This document shows, piece after piece, positions 1 to 8,445 of a stretch of DNA of 39,967 bases. The DNA lies in assembly GCA_016219445.1 (NCBI GenBank), contig JACRNA010000021.1, forward strand, positions 1 through 39,967, read 5' to 3'. The notes beneath the pieces are model-generated. The model saw only the letters and a list, made by a program, of their open reading frames with translations, did no database searches and had not been told where the DNA came from. Numbering within the stretch: the stretch's first letter is position 1; each line of letters begins with the position of its first letter. This DNA is from Candidatus Amesbacteria bacterium (GTDB taxonomy: Bacteria; Patescibacteriota; Microgenomatia; CAZETR01; Amesbacteraceae). Position numbers and translations under genes: made by a program.

Positions 1-102
1 ATTGTATTTTCTGGCAAGGACAGCTATACTTTGGAAAGAGATTCTAATCTCTTTCCGTATTGCGTAAGTTGTCTTGGCGTTCTTGTGTAATTTGATTTGC
101 AT
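1..102 (-). CDS. IS481-like transposase, N-terminal fragment (runs off the window)
   Basis: Minus-strand reading from ATG at 102 to 1: MQIKLHKNAKTTYAIRKEIRISFQSIAVLARKYN. Resembles the HTH N-terminus of IS481/integrase-core transposases (LHKNA..T...R.EI..S..S...LA.KYN). Not in the ORF track because it is truncated. Confidence 0.6.
   Translation of the reverse strand, partial: MQIKLHKNAKTTYAIRKEIRISFQSIAVLARKYN
33..56. repeat. Perfect inverted repeat, 11-bp arms, 2-nt centre, inside the transposase N-terminal coding region
   Basis: GGAAAGAGATT-CT-AATCTCTTTCC. Confidence 0.7.
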
Positions 103-105
103 GAT

Positions 106-126
106 CGTTAGTATATCATACTAACG
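106..126. promoter_or_regulatory. Perfect inverted repeat (9-bp arms, 3-nt loop) upstream of the transposase, overlapping a TATACT -10-like box
   Basis: CGTTAGTAT-ATC-ATACTAACG; minus-strand TATACT lies 7 nt before the ATG. Confidence 0.55.
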
Positions 127-300
127 TATCGTTATCTAACAACTAACTATATCATTCCAACTAACTATTTGTGCCCAATTTTTAAATCCTTATTCTCAAA
201 ATATTGGATAAGCGTATTTTTTATAAAGTCCACGCAAAGTCTAGGCATATATGCTTTTCCGAGGAGAATCGAACTCCCATTTTCAGCTCCACAAGGGAGA

Positions 301-337
301 ATAAATAAAAGCCTCTCATTCCAAAGAAACGAGAGGC
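301..337 (-). terminator. Rho-independent-like terminator downstream of the 439..1032 gene
   Basis: Minus strand GCCTCTC...GAGAGGC hairpin followed by TTTTATTTAT. Confidence 0.7.
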
Positions 338-438
338 ATCAAATTGACTTCTGTTCCCGATTTTGCGGGACTCCTTTGGGATCGTGACTCCCATGCATAC
401 GGATTTATAAATTGTAGGGGTAGTATAGACCGATAGTT

Positions 439-1032
439 TTATTTTGTCAACTTGTGGATTTTGAGAGCATTGAAAGTTGAGGCAGTGGAGGCAGTAGAGC
501 CAACTACTGCAATCTTGTCGCCAGTGACTATATCTGTTACTTTGGTTTTACCAGTAAACGAAGTATCAGAAGTAATTTTGACAGTCCAAGCTTCTTTCTT
601 GAGGTTTTCGGCCGTGATCAAGGTGGCAGTAGTCTTGGTGACTGTAAACATCATGGTCTTGCGTTTGTCTTCGGCAGACTTGGTGACGAGCAAAATTCTC
701 TTGGCTAACAAATTGTTTTTTGCATCGGCATCTCCCATGGCAATGACAAAATCACCGGTTTTCAAATCTTTGAGTGTCAGATCCTTGGTCGCATTTTTGA
801 TCGTCGCTTCGGCAGTAGTCGTAATATTTCGGGATTCATTTCTGTGATTGTCCATCACAAAACCAGCTTCGGTTTTGGAAGTAATTGTGCCAACATATGC
901 GCGTCTAACCTTGGTCTGAGCGATAGCCGCAACCTCCGCTGCCACTTGATCCTTGACAGCCTCTCGAAGAGCTGACGGTGTCGATGTAGCTTGGGCTAAT
1001 AAAACTGTCGATAAAATAATATTTAATATCAT
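439..1032 (-). CDS. Secreted/periplasmic hypothetical protein (DUF5666-like repeats)
   Basis: 197-aa ORF with N-terminal hydrophobic signal; two similar beta-rich stretches (VGTITSKTEAGFVMDN..., FTVTKTTATLITAENL...). Confidence 0.55.
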   Translation of the reverse strand: MILNIILSTVLLAQATSTPSALREAVKDQVAAEVAAIAQTKVRRAYVGTITSKTEAGFVMDNHRNESRNITTTAEATIKNATKDLTLKDLKTGDFVIAMGDADAKNNLLAKRILLVTKSAEDKRKTMMFTVTKTTATLITAENLKKEAWTVKITSDTSFTGKTKVTDIVTGDKIAVVGSTASTASTFNALKIHKLTK

Positions 1033-1481
1033 ATTTTTGCAGTAGAATAGGTAACAATTAAAGTCTTTGTAGATTCTACACCAGTAACTGGATCAATCGC
1101 AGTTACAAATAGAGTATTATAACCACCAATCAAATCCACTCCAATAGTAAAATTGCCATTAGCGTCCGCTTCGGCCAGCATTTCACCTTCTTCAAAAGCT
1201 ACACTAATAATTGATTTTGGTTGAGCTTTGCCAGTAATGTTAATAGTATTTGTAGCCACCAATGATTCATCCTCTGGAGCTGTAATCATAAGTGTAGTAC
1301 TAGGAATAGGAGAGGGCACTGGTGTGGCTGAGACCACAAGAGGTGAGGGAGTGGGTACTGAAGTCATAGTCTTGGTGGTATTTGCTCTCTTAAGGCTTTT
1401 GTTGGCTGTCCAAATTCCAAAGGTAATCACAAGACCCAACCCAAAACCAACTCCGATTGCCAAGAGTACTTCTTTCTTCAT
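1029..1481 (-). CDS. Membrane-anchored protein with bacterial Ig-like domain
   Basis: MKKEVLLAIGVGFGLGLVITFGIW TM anchor, Pro/Thr/Ser-rich linker, then ITAPEDESLVATNTINITGKAQPKSIISV...ANGNFTIGVDL. 4-bp overlap with the next gene. Confidence 0.6.
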   Translation of the reverse strand: MKKEVLLAIGVGFGLGLVITFGIWTANKSLKRANTTKTMTSVPTPSPLVVSATPVPSPIPSTTLMITAPEDESLVATNTINITGKAQPKSIISVAFEEGEMLAEADANGNFTIGVDLIGGYNTLFVTAIDPVTGVESTKTLIVTYSTAKI

Positions 1482-1527
1482 AGTAGCCAGAGGATACCCA
1501 ATTGTGATACGATTGTCAAGTTGACAT

Positions 1528-1953
1528 ATGGATATTTTATATTTCAAAGGTAAATTAAAAATCAAAGGCAAGACCGCGTCGGCTGAAGTGGACGACTTCG
1601 TTGTCATCACAAGATCCGACGGATCCACCTTTCAAATAGAAGCCCCGGGTGAGTATGAAGCCGGAGGAGTGTCAGTCGTCTGCAATCTTTATGAGGAAAA
1701 AAATTTATTTGTCGTAGAAATAGAAGGGCTTCGAATTTGTGTATTGCCAAATCTCGCAAGTGAAAAATTGACATCAGAAATAATCGATACTTTGGGATCT
1801 ATCGATATATCTGCCGGACCAAATCCAGATCTGGCTAAGCAGACTGATCCTTGGGTCGTCGTGACAAATGGTGATGAGGGATTACCCAAGTATTCGATAA
1901 CCAAAGATAAGCTCCCTGCCGATTTGCAGGTTGTGGTTTTGACATCAAAGTAG
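1528..1953 (+). CDS. MBL-fold-like hypothetical protein
   Basis: 141-aa ORF; pattern resembles truncated metallo-beta-lactamase-fold proteins. Confidence 0.35.
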   Translation: MDILYFKGKLKIKGKTASAEVDDFVVITRSDGSTFQIEAPGEYEAGGVSVVCNLYEEKNLFVVEIEGLRICVLPNLASEKLTSEIIDTLGSIDISAGPNPDLAKQTDPWVVVTNGDEGLPKYSITKDKLPADLQVVVLTSK

Positions 1954-1959
1954 TAGATT

Positions 1960-4900
1960 GTGGACATGGACAGCAAACTTCGCGTACCTCCGCATTCCAA
2001 AGAAGCAGAAAGATCAGTCTTGGGTTCGGTACTTCTGGATCGTGATGCCGTGGTGGCCGTGGTCGAATTTTTACGCCCCGAGCACTTTTATGAAGACCGC
2101 CATCAAAAAATATTTAGGGCAGTGATTGATCTTTATCAAAATCGCGAACCCGTCGATGTCATTACCGTATCCGAAAAATTAAATGGAGAGCTGGATTATC
2201 TCAAAGAACTAGTCAATTCAGTGCCTACTGCCTCCCATGCTTCGACTTATGGTCATTTGGTCAAAGACAATTACACCAAGAGAACATTGATCCAAGCTGC
2301 CGGCAACCTCATGGATATGGGATTTGACGAATCACAAGATATAAAGCAAATATTGGATTCGGCTGAGTCACAAGTATTTTCGCTATCCCAACAGCACCTG
2401 TCCCAAGTCTTTATCCCGGTCAAGGACATTTTGGCTCAGTCTTTTGACAGGCTAGATGAACTTCATAAGTCGGCAGGCAGTCTGCGCGGAGTAGCCACGG
2501 GTTTTATCGATCTTGACGATACTCTGGCCGGCATGCAGGATTCCAACTTACTGATCTTAGCGGCCAGACCGGGAATTGGAAAGTGTGTGACCGGTAACAC
2601 TTTAATTATAGATCCAAGAACAGGAGAAAGAAAAAAAATAATTGATTTAGTCTCAAGTAAAAAGGGTGAGATATTGGCATTAAATGCAGATCTTAAACTA
2701 GAGCCAGTATCCCCTGCAAATTTTGTTGATGATGGCGTAAAGCCGGTTTATGAAATGAAAACGAACCTAGGTAACAAGCTTGAGGCTACCGCTATTCACC
2801 CGCTATTAACTATTTCGGGTTGGAAAAGTCTGGAAAAATTAGAAATAGGTGAAAAAATAGCAGTACCCCGAAAGCTTGAATGTTTTGGTAATAATTCTTG
2901 GCCTGATTGGCAAATTAAGAGTTTGGCTTATTTTATGGGTGATGGTAGCTTGACCAATACTACACCGAGATTTAGCAATACTAATCCACGATTATTGTTT
3001 GAATTTACCAAATCGGTCAGAAAATTTGGTAATGTAGTGGTAAAGCTTGAAAAGCAAAGTGAAATCAGGAAACGAACCCCGACATTGGTCATTAAAAATA
3101 AAGATCAATACCGCGCGACGCAACAAAAAACCTTTGCTTTGCATATCAAGAAGTGGATAAAATTAAACAAATGGTCACAAAAACATCTGGCTACTCATGT
3201 TGGGGTTAGCCCGGCGTTGGTTTCTCTCTGGGTAGCAGGCAAATCACTTCCCGGATTACAAACATCTAAGAAAATTGAAGGTTTATTTGGCACAAGGCCA
3301 ATAGTCGTTGATCGCATCAATCCGGTGACCAAATGGTTAGAACAGATTGGAATTATGGGAAAATTGTCAGTTGATAAAGAGATTCCTTCTGAGGTGCTAA
3401 CTCTAAATAAGACAAGTTTGAGTATTTTTTTAAATAGACTATATGCATGCGAAGGCTGTGTAATGCTAAATCGGGTTAAAGGAGCGGGTCGTATTAGCTT
3501 TGCCTCGTCTTCCTCAATTCTTGCTGAACAAGTAAAACATTTACTACTCAGGTTTGGAATAGTCGCCAGGTTAAGAGAAAAGAATATTAGATATCGAGGA
3601 AATTTCAAACGTGCGTTTGAGGTAGAAATATTAAATAGTCAAGACATAACAACGTTCGCCACGGAAATCGGGATATTTGGTAAAGAAGCAAAATTAATAA
3701 AATTGGTAAAAAAGGCTAAGTCAACAATAACGCAAAAGAATTGGATCAAGGATACTCTTCCCAGAGAAATATGGAAACTCGTATTAAAAGAAAAAGGAGA
3801 CTTGGCGTGGAGAGAAATTTATGCGCGGATGGGTAGACCGTTGTCTCACAATATACATGTCTATAGGAGAAATTTACGCAGGGAAACCCTAAAAGAGATT
3901 GCCCTTGCCTTGGATTCAACAATTTTATTAAAATTTGCCGAGAGTGATATTTATTGGGATCAGGTGGTGAGTATAAAATCAATTGGAAATAAGCCGGTCT
4001 ATGATTTAGTAGTTGATAATTTTCACAATTTTGTGGCAAATGACATTATTGTCCACAATACCGCCCTGGCCTTGAATATCTGTCGGAATGCTGCCTTCGG
4101 TCAGAAATTACCGGTGGGATTTTTCTCACTTGAAATGAGTAAGGAAGAATTGATGGATCGATTGCTTGTGGCTCAGGCTGATATTGATGCCTGGAAACTA
4201 AAGACGGGGCATCTGGAGGAAGATGAATTTACCAAGCTATCTGATGCCATGGGTGAGCTATACGATACACCACTCTATATTGACGATACTCCGGGAATGT
4301 CTATTCTTGAAATGCGGACCAAAGCCAGGAGACTCCAAGCAGAACATGGTCTGAAATTAATAGTGGTGGATTATCTTCAGCTGGCCAGGCCCTCACGAAA
4401 CATGGACAACAGAGTCCAGGAAGTCTCAGAAATTTCCCAAGGCTTAAAAAATCTCGCCCGTGAATTAAAAATTCCCGTTCTTGCTCTTTCCCAGCTTTCG
4501 CGTCAGGTAGAGCAACGGGGAATAAAAAAGCCCCAACTGGCGGATCTGCGTGAGTGCTTAGCTGGAGATACGCTTATTACCAAAGCAGACACAGGCGAAT
4601 CATATTCAATTAAAGATTTGGTTGGTAAAAGTGGGTTTAAAGTATTTTCCCTTGGAGACGATTTAAAATTAAAAATATCCAGTGTAAGAACGGCTATAGT
4701 AAGTGGTAAGAAAAAAATCTACACGTTGGCCACTCAATCAGGCCGAAATATTCGTTGCTCAAATAATCACCCTTTTTACACTCTAAGTGGTTGGCGAGAA
4801 TTAATAAATATTAAGCCAAACGATTATATTGCTATACCTCGACATGTACCACAAACTACGATTGCTAGACCTAAATTATTGAACACTGCAGCTAAAATAA

Positions 4901-6015
4901 GACTTTTAGGTCACATGTTGGGCGATGGTGGTTTTATCCCTAGACGGATATTGCAATATACGTCAATCAACCAGGAAAATTTAAAGCAAGTAAGTAAGGA
5001 TGCCAAAGATTCCTTTAAGGTAAAAATTCGAATTACAAAGGAACGGACTTGGTACCAAGTATATTTTACTAGCGAAAGGCGGGTCAGTAAGAATTATAGA
5101 AATCCCATGGTTCAGTGGTTGGATGACTTGGGAATTTGGGGATTGCGGTCTCCTCAAAGATTTGTACCCAAGGAGGTCTTTATGTTACCCCTTGAAGATA
5201 TAAGAGTATTTTTACGACATATTTGGGCAACCGATGGTTGCGTGTGGATTAATCAAAATCAAACACGGATAAGTATTTATTATGCCTCAGCAAGTAGAAT
5301 ATTAGCCGGGAATATCCAATCTCTGTTATTGCGGTGTGGTATTTTGTCAAACATTCATGTAAATAAGAAAAAGGGATATAAAGATGGATATCATGTATGT
5401 GTGGAAAGCCGAGAAATGCAATTGAAATTTGCAGATGATATAGGTGGGTTTGCGGACCGTTTCGCAAAAATACAGAAAGTTAAATCAATTTTGGCTAATA
5501 TAAAATCTAATCCAAATCTAGATATTATTCCAAAGCAGGCATGGACAATTATTGATCGTGTCAGAAAGTTCAAAAAAATAACCTGGCGGAGGTTCGCAAA
5601 GTTGTTACATATGTCTTATTGTGGCTCGTCTTTGTTTAAAAGCGGAATTAGCAGAGAACGAATGATTAGGATAGCGAGTTTTCTGGACGACCAGGATATA
5701 TGGAATTTAGCAGATTCAGGAATATATTGGGATAAAATCTTATCTATTACTTCGGGAAAAACGGAGGAAGTTTATGATCTCCAGGTAGAAGGTACCCACA
5801 ATTTTGTGGCAAATGATATATATGTTCATAACTCCGGAGCCATCGAGCAGGATGCGGATGTGGTCATGTTTATGTGGCGCGAGGATGAAGAATCTGTTGA
5901 AAACATGACACTAGATATTGCCAAGCACCGAAACGGACCACTTCGCTCGATCAAGCTTCGCTTCCGTGGCGACCGGATCAGATTTTATTCTGTAGAAGGA
6001 AAAAGAAGAGAATAG
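1960..6015 (+). CDS. dnaB: Replicative DNA helicase DnaB containing two inteins
   Basis: DnaB N-terminus (PPHSKEAERSVLGSVLLD), Walker A ARPGIGK|T, and LIVVDYLQLA, LSQLSRQVE, AIEQDADVVMF motifs. Removing both inteins leaves 433 aa. Confidence 0.95.
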   Translation: MDMDSKLRVPPHSKEAERSVLGSVLLDRDAVVAVVEFLRPEHFYEDRHQKIFRAVIDLYQNREPVDVITVSEKLNGELDYLKELVNSVPTASHASTYGHLVKDNYTKRTLIQAAGNLMDMGFDESQDIKQILDSAESQVFSLSQQHLSQVFIPVKDILAQSFDRLDELHKSAGSLRGVATGFIDLDDTLAGMQDSNLLILAARPGIGKCVTGNTLIIDPRTGERKKIIDLVSSKKGEILALNADLKLEPVSPANFVDDGVKPVYEMKTNLGNKLEATAIHPLLTISGWKSLEKLEIGEKIAVPRKLECFGNNSWPDWQIKSLAYFMGDGSLTNTTPRFSNTNPRLLFEFTKSVRKFGNVVVKLEKQSEIRKRTPTLVIKNKDQYRATQQKTFALHIKKWIKLNKWSQKHLATHVGVSPALVSLWVAGKSLPGLQTSKKIEGLFGTRPIVVDRINPVTKWLEQIGIMGKLSVDKEIPSEVLTLNKTSLSIFLNRLYACEGCVMLNRVKGAGRISFASSSSILAEQVKHLLLRFGIVARLREKNIRYRGNFKRAFEVEILNSQDITTFATEIGIFGKEAKLIKLVKKAKSTITQKNWIKDTLPREIWKLVLKEKGDLAWREIYARMGRPLSHNIHVYRRNLRRETLKEIALALDSTILLKFAESDIYWDQVVSIKSIGNKPVYDLVVDNFHNFVANDIIVHNTALALNICRNAAFGQKLPVGFFSLEMSKEELMDRLLVAQADIDAWKLKTGHLEEDEFTKLSDAMGELYDTPLYIDDTPGMSILEMRTKARRLQAEHGLKLIVVDYLQLARPSRNMDNRVQEVSEISQGLKNLARELKIPVLALSQLSRQVEQRGIKKPQLADLRECLAGDTLITKADTGESYSIKDLVGKSGFKVFSLGDDLKLKISSVRTAIVSGKKKIYTLATQSGRNIRCSNNHPFYTLSGWRELINIKPNDYIAIPRHVPQTTIARPKLLNTAAKIRLLGHMLGDGGFIPRRILQYTSINQENLKQVSKDAKDSFKVKIRITKERTWYQVYFTSERRVSKNYRNPMVQWLDDLGIWGLRSPQRFVPKEVFMLPLEDIRVFLRHIWATDGCVWINQNQTRISIYYASASRILAGNIQSLLLRCGILSNIHVNKKKGYKDGYHVCVESREMQLKFADDIGGFADRFAKIQKVKSILANIKSNPNLDIIPKQAWTIIDRVRKFKKITWRRFAKLLHMSYCGSSLFKSGISRERMIRIASFLDDQDIWNLADSGIYWDKILSITSGKTEEVYDLQVEGTHNFVANDIYVHNSGAIEQDADVVMFMWREDEESVENMTLDIAKHRNGPLRSIKLRFRGDRIRFYSVEGKRRE
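2584..4059 (+). other. Intein 1 of DnaB (492 aa), inserted in Walker A between K and T
   Basis: Starts CVTGNTLI, ends HNFVANDIIVHN followed by T. LAGLIDADG-like motifs LAYFMGDGSL and LNRLYACEGCV. Confidence 0.92.
3154..3292 (+). other. XRE/Cro-type helix-turn-helix segment inside DnaB intein 1
   Basis: WIKLNKWSQKHLATHVGVSPALVSLWVAGKSLPGLQTSKKIEGLFG lies between the two LAGLIDADG motifs. Confidence 0.65.
4555..5832 (+). other. Intein 2 of DnaB (426 aa), inserted between DLRE and SGAIEQDAD
   Basis: Starts CLAGDTLITK, ends THNFVANDIYVHN followed by S. LAGLIDADG-like motifs LLGHMLGDGGF and FLRHIWATDGCV. Confidence 0.92.
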
Positions 6016-6421
6016 ATAGAGCTACAAATAATCTGGCTAATACCGTTGGCCAAAGTTTAAAACGTATCCAACCAATTTTGGGTAGACAGATACTGGGCAA
6101 ATCACCAAACCAATCATTGAATACTAATTTTCCAAAGATCATATCCCATTCCACTACAGACAAAATAAAAATATATCCCAAAATATAATTTAATCCTCCG
6201 GTTTGATAAGCAATGGCAATAGGTAAAAGTACTGGTAACACTATAAGAAACAAAGTGCAGTAAACAACCCATTCCGACCTTTTATAAATTCTTTGTTTTA
6301 TTATTGAAAAATAAGATAGTTTATGGTTTTCTCGAAAAATTAGTCTATTAACGAGCGAGTCTATAATAGATAATGAAAATACATAAACTACACCGATTAA
6401 GATAAAAAAGAAGTCTGTCAT
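5978..6421 (-). CDS. Hypothetical multi-pass membrane protein
   Basis: 147-aa hydrophobic ORF; ATGA overlap with the upstream gene; 38-bp convergent overlap with the dnaB 3' end. Confidence 0.6.
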   Translation of the reverse strand: MTDFFFILIGVVYVFSLSIIDSLVNRLIFRENHKLSYFSIIKQRIYKRSEWVVYCTLFLIVLPVLLPIAIAYQTGGLNYILGYIFILSVVEWDMIFGKLVFNDWFGDLPSICLPKIGWIRFKLWPTVLARLFVALSILFFFLLQNKI

Positions 6422-6813
6422 TTGATTTGAATGAGGTTGTATTTAGTAAGTAAGGGGAAAATCTTGGCAAGAAGCAATGTCCAATAGTCGACATTTTTGA
6501 AAGTGACTGGATCAATAATATTTAGAGCCTTTGCCAGATTGGCAGGATTGTCGATGTCTGCAGCCAGTGGTGCCAGCTTGATATTTTGCTCGGGAGTAAG
6601 CTTCGTTTTTCCAGATGATAAATCTGAAAAAGTCTCATAAGCTTTTTGGATCTCACTGACGCTTGGCTGATAACCGTCTGGTGTATGGGGAAGAACAAAT
6701 TTCCAGACCAAGACAATTATCAATATCGTAATAATGATATTCATTACCACAAAGCCGATTATCGATTTCACAATCCACCAAACAAATTTTCCAATCCAAC
6801 CAAATATTTTCAT
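6418..6813 (-). CDS. Hypothetical protein with N-terminal TM segment
   Basis: MKIFGWIGKFVWWIVKSIIGFVVMNIIITILIIVL...; ATG starts 2 nt after the tRNA-Leu discriminator base. Confidence 0.6.
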   Translation of the reverse strand: MKIFGWIGKFVWWIVKSIIGFVVMNIIITILIIVLVWKFVLPHTPDGYQPSVSEIQKAYETFSDLSSGKTKLTPEQNIKLAPLAADIDNPANLAKALNIIDPVTFKNVDYWTLLLAKIFPLLTKYNLIQIK

Positions 6814-6815
6814 TG

Positions 6816-6900
6816 TGTCGGGAGCGGGACTCGAACCCGCACGAGCGTTTCGGCTCATCAGTTTTTGAGACTGAACTGTATACCATTTCAGCACCCCGAC
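6816..6900 (-). tRNA. tRNA-Leu(CAA), no encoded CCA
   Basis: Minus strand GTCGGGG...TCAGT CTCAAAA ACTGA...GAGC CGAAAC GCTC...GCGGGTTCGAGTCCCGC TCCCGAC A. Anticodon CAA, long variable arm. Confidence 0.93.
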
Positions 6901-6909
6901 AATTCATAT

Positions 6910-6937
6910 ATTTTAACCTGTTTTAAATTGATTGCAA
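6910..6937 (-). promoter_or_regulatory. Promoter for tRNA-Leu
   Basis: Minus strand TTGCAA - 16 nt - TAAAAT, 9 nt upstream of the tRNA 5' end. Confidence 0.6.
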
Positions 6938-6945
6938 AGTGGGTG

Positions 6946-6958
6946 TATAATAAAAATA
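6946..6958 (+). promoter_or_regulatory. -10 element of a likely leaderless transcript
   Basis: TATAAT-AAAAAT-ATG: consensus -10 with a 6-nt gap to the start codon. Confidence 0.55.
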
Positions 6959-7161
6959 TGAAGCCAAGAAATCTCGCACCATTAATAAAGAAATACGGCG
7001 CTGGGTATACTCTGGAAGATAAAAAGGGTAAAATTTTGGCCCATTCCAAAAGAATAGATATATTGTTTAAAAAAATTGGGGAGCGGGCCGATCTAACGAT
7101 AGGTTGGCTTCCGGAACCCAATGTCAGATACACTAAAATTTCTAGTCGATACTGGTGCTGA
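6958..7161 (+). CDS. Small hypothetical protein (DUF5678-like), upstream partner of the aspartic protease
   Basis: MKPRNLAPLIKKYGAGYTLEDKKGKILAHSKRIDILFKKIGE...; overlaps the next ORF by 41 nt. Confidence 0.45.
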   Translation: MKPRNLAPLIKKYGAGYTLEDKKGKILAHSKRIDILFKKIGERADLTIGWLPEPNVRYTKISSRYWC

Positions 7162-7399
7162 TATAACAACCGTACCAGAACATTTACTACCAATTCTTGG
7201 ATTAAATAAAAGCAAACTTACTGGCTCTTGGGCGAAAGGAGTGGGAGGAATTACTGTAAAAACATGGGATACAAAATTGTCGCTAAAACTTGGATCTGAA
7301 GAATTACATATTTCAATCAGTATCGTGGATACTAAAGACAAATTTAGTTTACTTCTGGACAGTAAGCACAAAAAAACAGTAATTTTTGTGCTAAAATAA
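7121..7399 (+). CDS. Retropepsin-like aspartic protease
   Basis: FLVDTGADITTVP active-site motif in a 92-aa ORF. Confidence 0.7.
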   Translation: MSDTLKFLVDTGADITTVPEHLLPILGLNKSKLTGSWAKGVGGITVKTWDTKLSLKLGSEELHISISIVDTKDKFSLLLDSKHKKTVIFVLK

Positions 7400-7407
7400 C
7401 GTACGAT

Positions 7408-7974
7408 ATGGCAATGCTAAATGTACAAGATCTTAGAAACGGCATGACCTTTTTGATGGATGGGCAGCTGTATATTACCCTTAAATACGAGCATATCAAG
7501 ATGGGGCGGGGGTCGGCGACGATTAAAATCAAAGCCAAAAATTTATTAACCGGGGCAACCACAGACAAAAGTTTTGTCAATTCGGCTAAAGTCGAAGAAG
7601 CCAATACTTCCAGACGGCCTATGCAATTTCTCTACAAAGATGGTCAAAACTTTGTCTTTATGGATCCTAAAGATTTCGGACAAATTGAAGTTGGAAGTTC
7701 GATATTGGAAGATAACGCAAAATATTTGAAAGAAACAGTCCTGGTCAATATTTTGTTTTGGGAAGACCGGCCACTTTGGATAGAGCTTCCTCCAAAAATG
7801 GAATTTACAGTTGCCGAGACTGATCCTGGGATCAAGGGAAACTCTGCTGCCAATATGTACAAGTCGGCAGTCTTGGACAACGGTATGACAGTCCGCGTGC
7901 CGTTATTTATTAATGAAGGGGAGAAAATAATTATTGATACTAGGGATGGCAATTATGCGGAAAGAGTTAAATAA
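7408..7974 (+). CDS. efp: Elongation factor P
   Basis: LRNGMTFLMDGQLYITLKYEHIKMGRGSATIKIKAKNLLTG...; C-terminal GEKIIIDTRDGNYAERVK. Confidence 0.93.
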   Translation: MAMLNVQDLRNGMTFLMDGQLYITLKYEHIKMGRGSATIKIKAKNLLTGATTDKSFVNSAKVEEANTSRRPMQFLYKDGQNFVFMDPKDFGQIEVGSSILEDNAKYLKETVLVNILFWEDRPLWIELPPKMEFTVAETDPGIKGNSAANMYKSAVLDNGMTVRVPLFINEGEKIIIDTRDGNYAERVK

Positions 7975-8428
7975 AAATGATGAAGAGAGCGCCTAGAGAG
8001 ACGATAATTTGAGCTAGTACTCCCCACAAAGCCGGAACATTCCACTGATGAGACCGCTGGAAATCGATAAGCTTTTCCATCCAGACAATTTTTTGTTTAA
8101 AGAAATAGTAAGGAATTTCCAGAACATCGGGAAGAACGGATAATAAGCAACAAGCCATGACAACAACAAACTGAGATAGAGATTGAGATTTGAGAAAAGC
8201 TATTGACGATCCCAAAACTAAAGCGCCGCCTGAATCGGCGGCTAGAATGAGAAGTGATTTCTTGGTAATTGATCCATATTTTTTAATTTCAGTATTGATA
8301 TGTGGGTTCCAGTGTGGGAGATAATCAGTAGCAAAGTGAGAAAAAAGCGCCAATGGCAAAGACAAAACCGGATTGGAAACGGTTACTCCAATGGCCGCAC
8401 CAACTAGGACATGAGGTAACTCTAACAT
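7967..8428 (-). CDS. Membrane-bound metal-dependent hydrolase-like (YdjM-type) protein
   Basis: MLELPHVLVGAAIGVTV...LFSHFATDYLPHWNPH: His/Asp-rich membrane pattern. Confidence 0.5.
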   Translation of the reverse strand: MLELPHVLVGAAIGVTVSNPVLSLPLALFSHFATDYLPHWNPHINTEIKKYGSITKKSLLILAADSGGALVLGSSIAFLKSQSLSQFVVVMACCLLSVLPDVLEIPYYFFKQKIVWMEKLIDFQRSHQWNVPALWGVLAQIIVSLGALFIIFI

Positions 8429-8445
8429 TGTGTTATTATTTTAGC

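Noticed and set aside
255-340. T-arm-like GGGAGTTCGATTCTCC on the minus strand, suggesting a tRNA or tmRNA
   Set aside because: No matching acceptor, anticodon or D arms; too little space for a tmRNA before the 439..1032 gene; a terminator lies next to it.
1960-6015. DnaB inteins as group I introns or separate genes
   Set aside because: Reading frame is continuous and intein terminal motifs are present at exact extein junctions.
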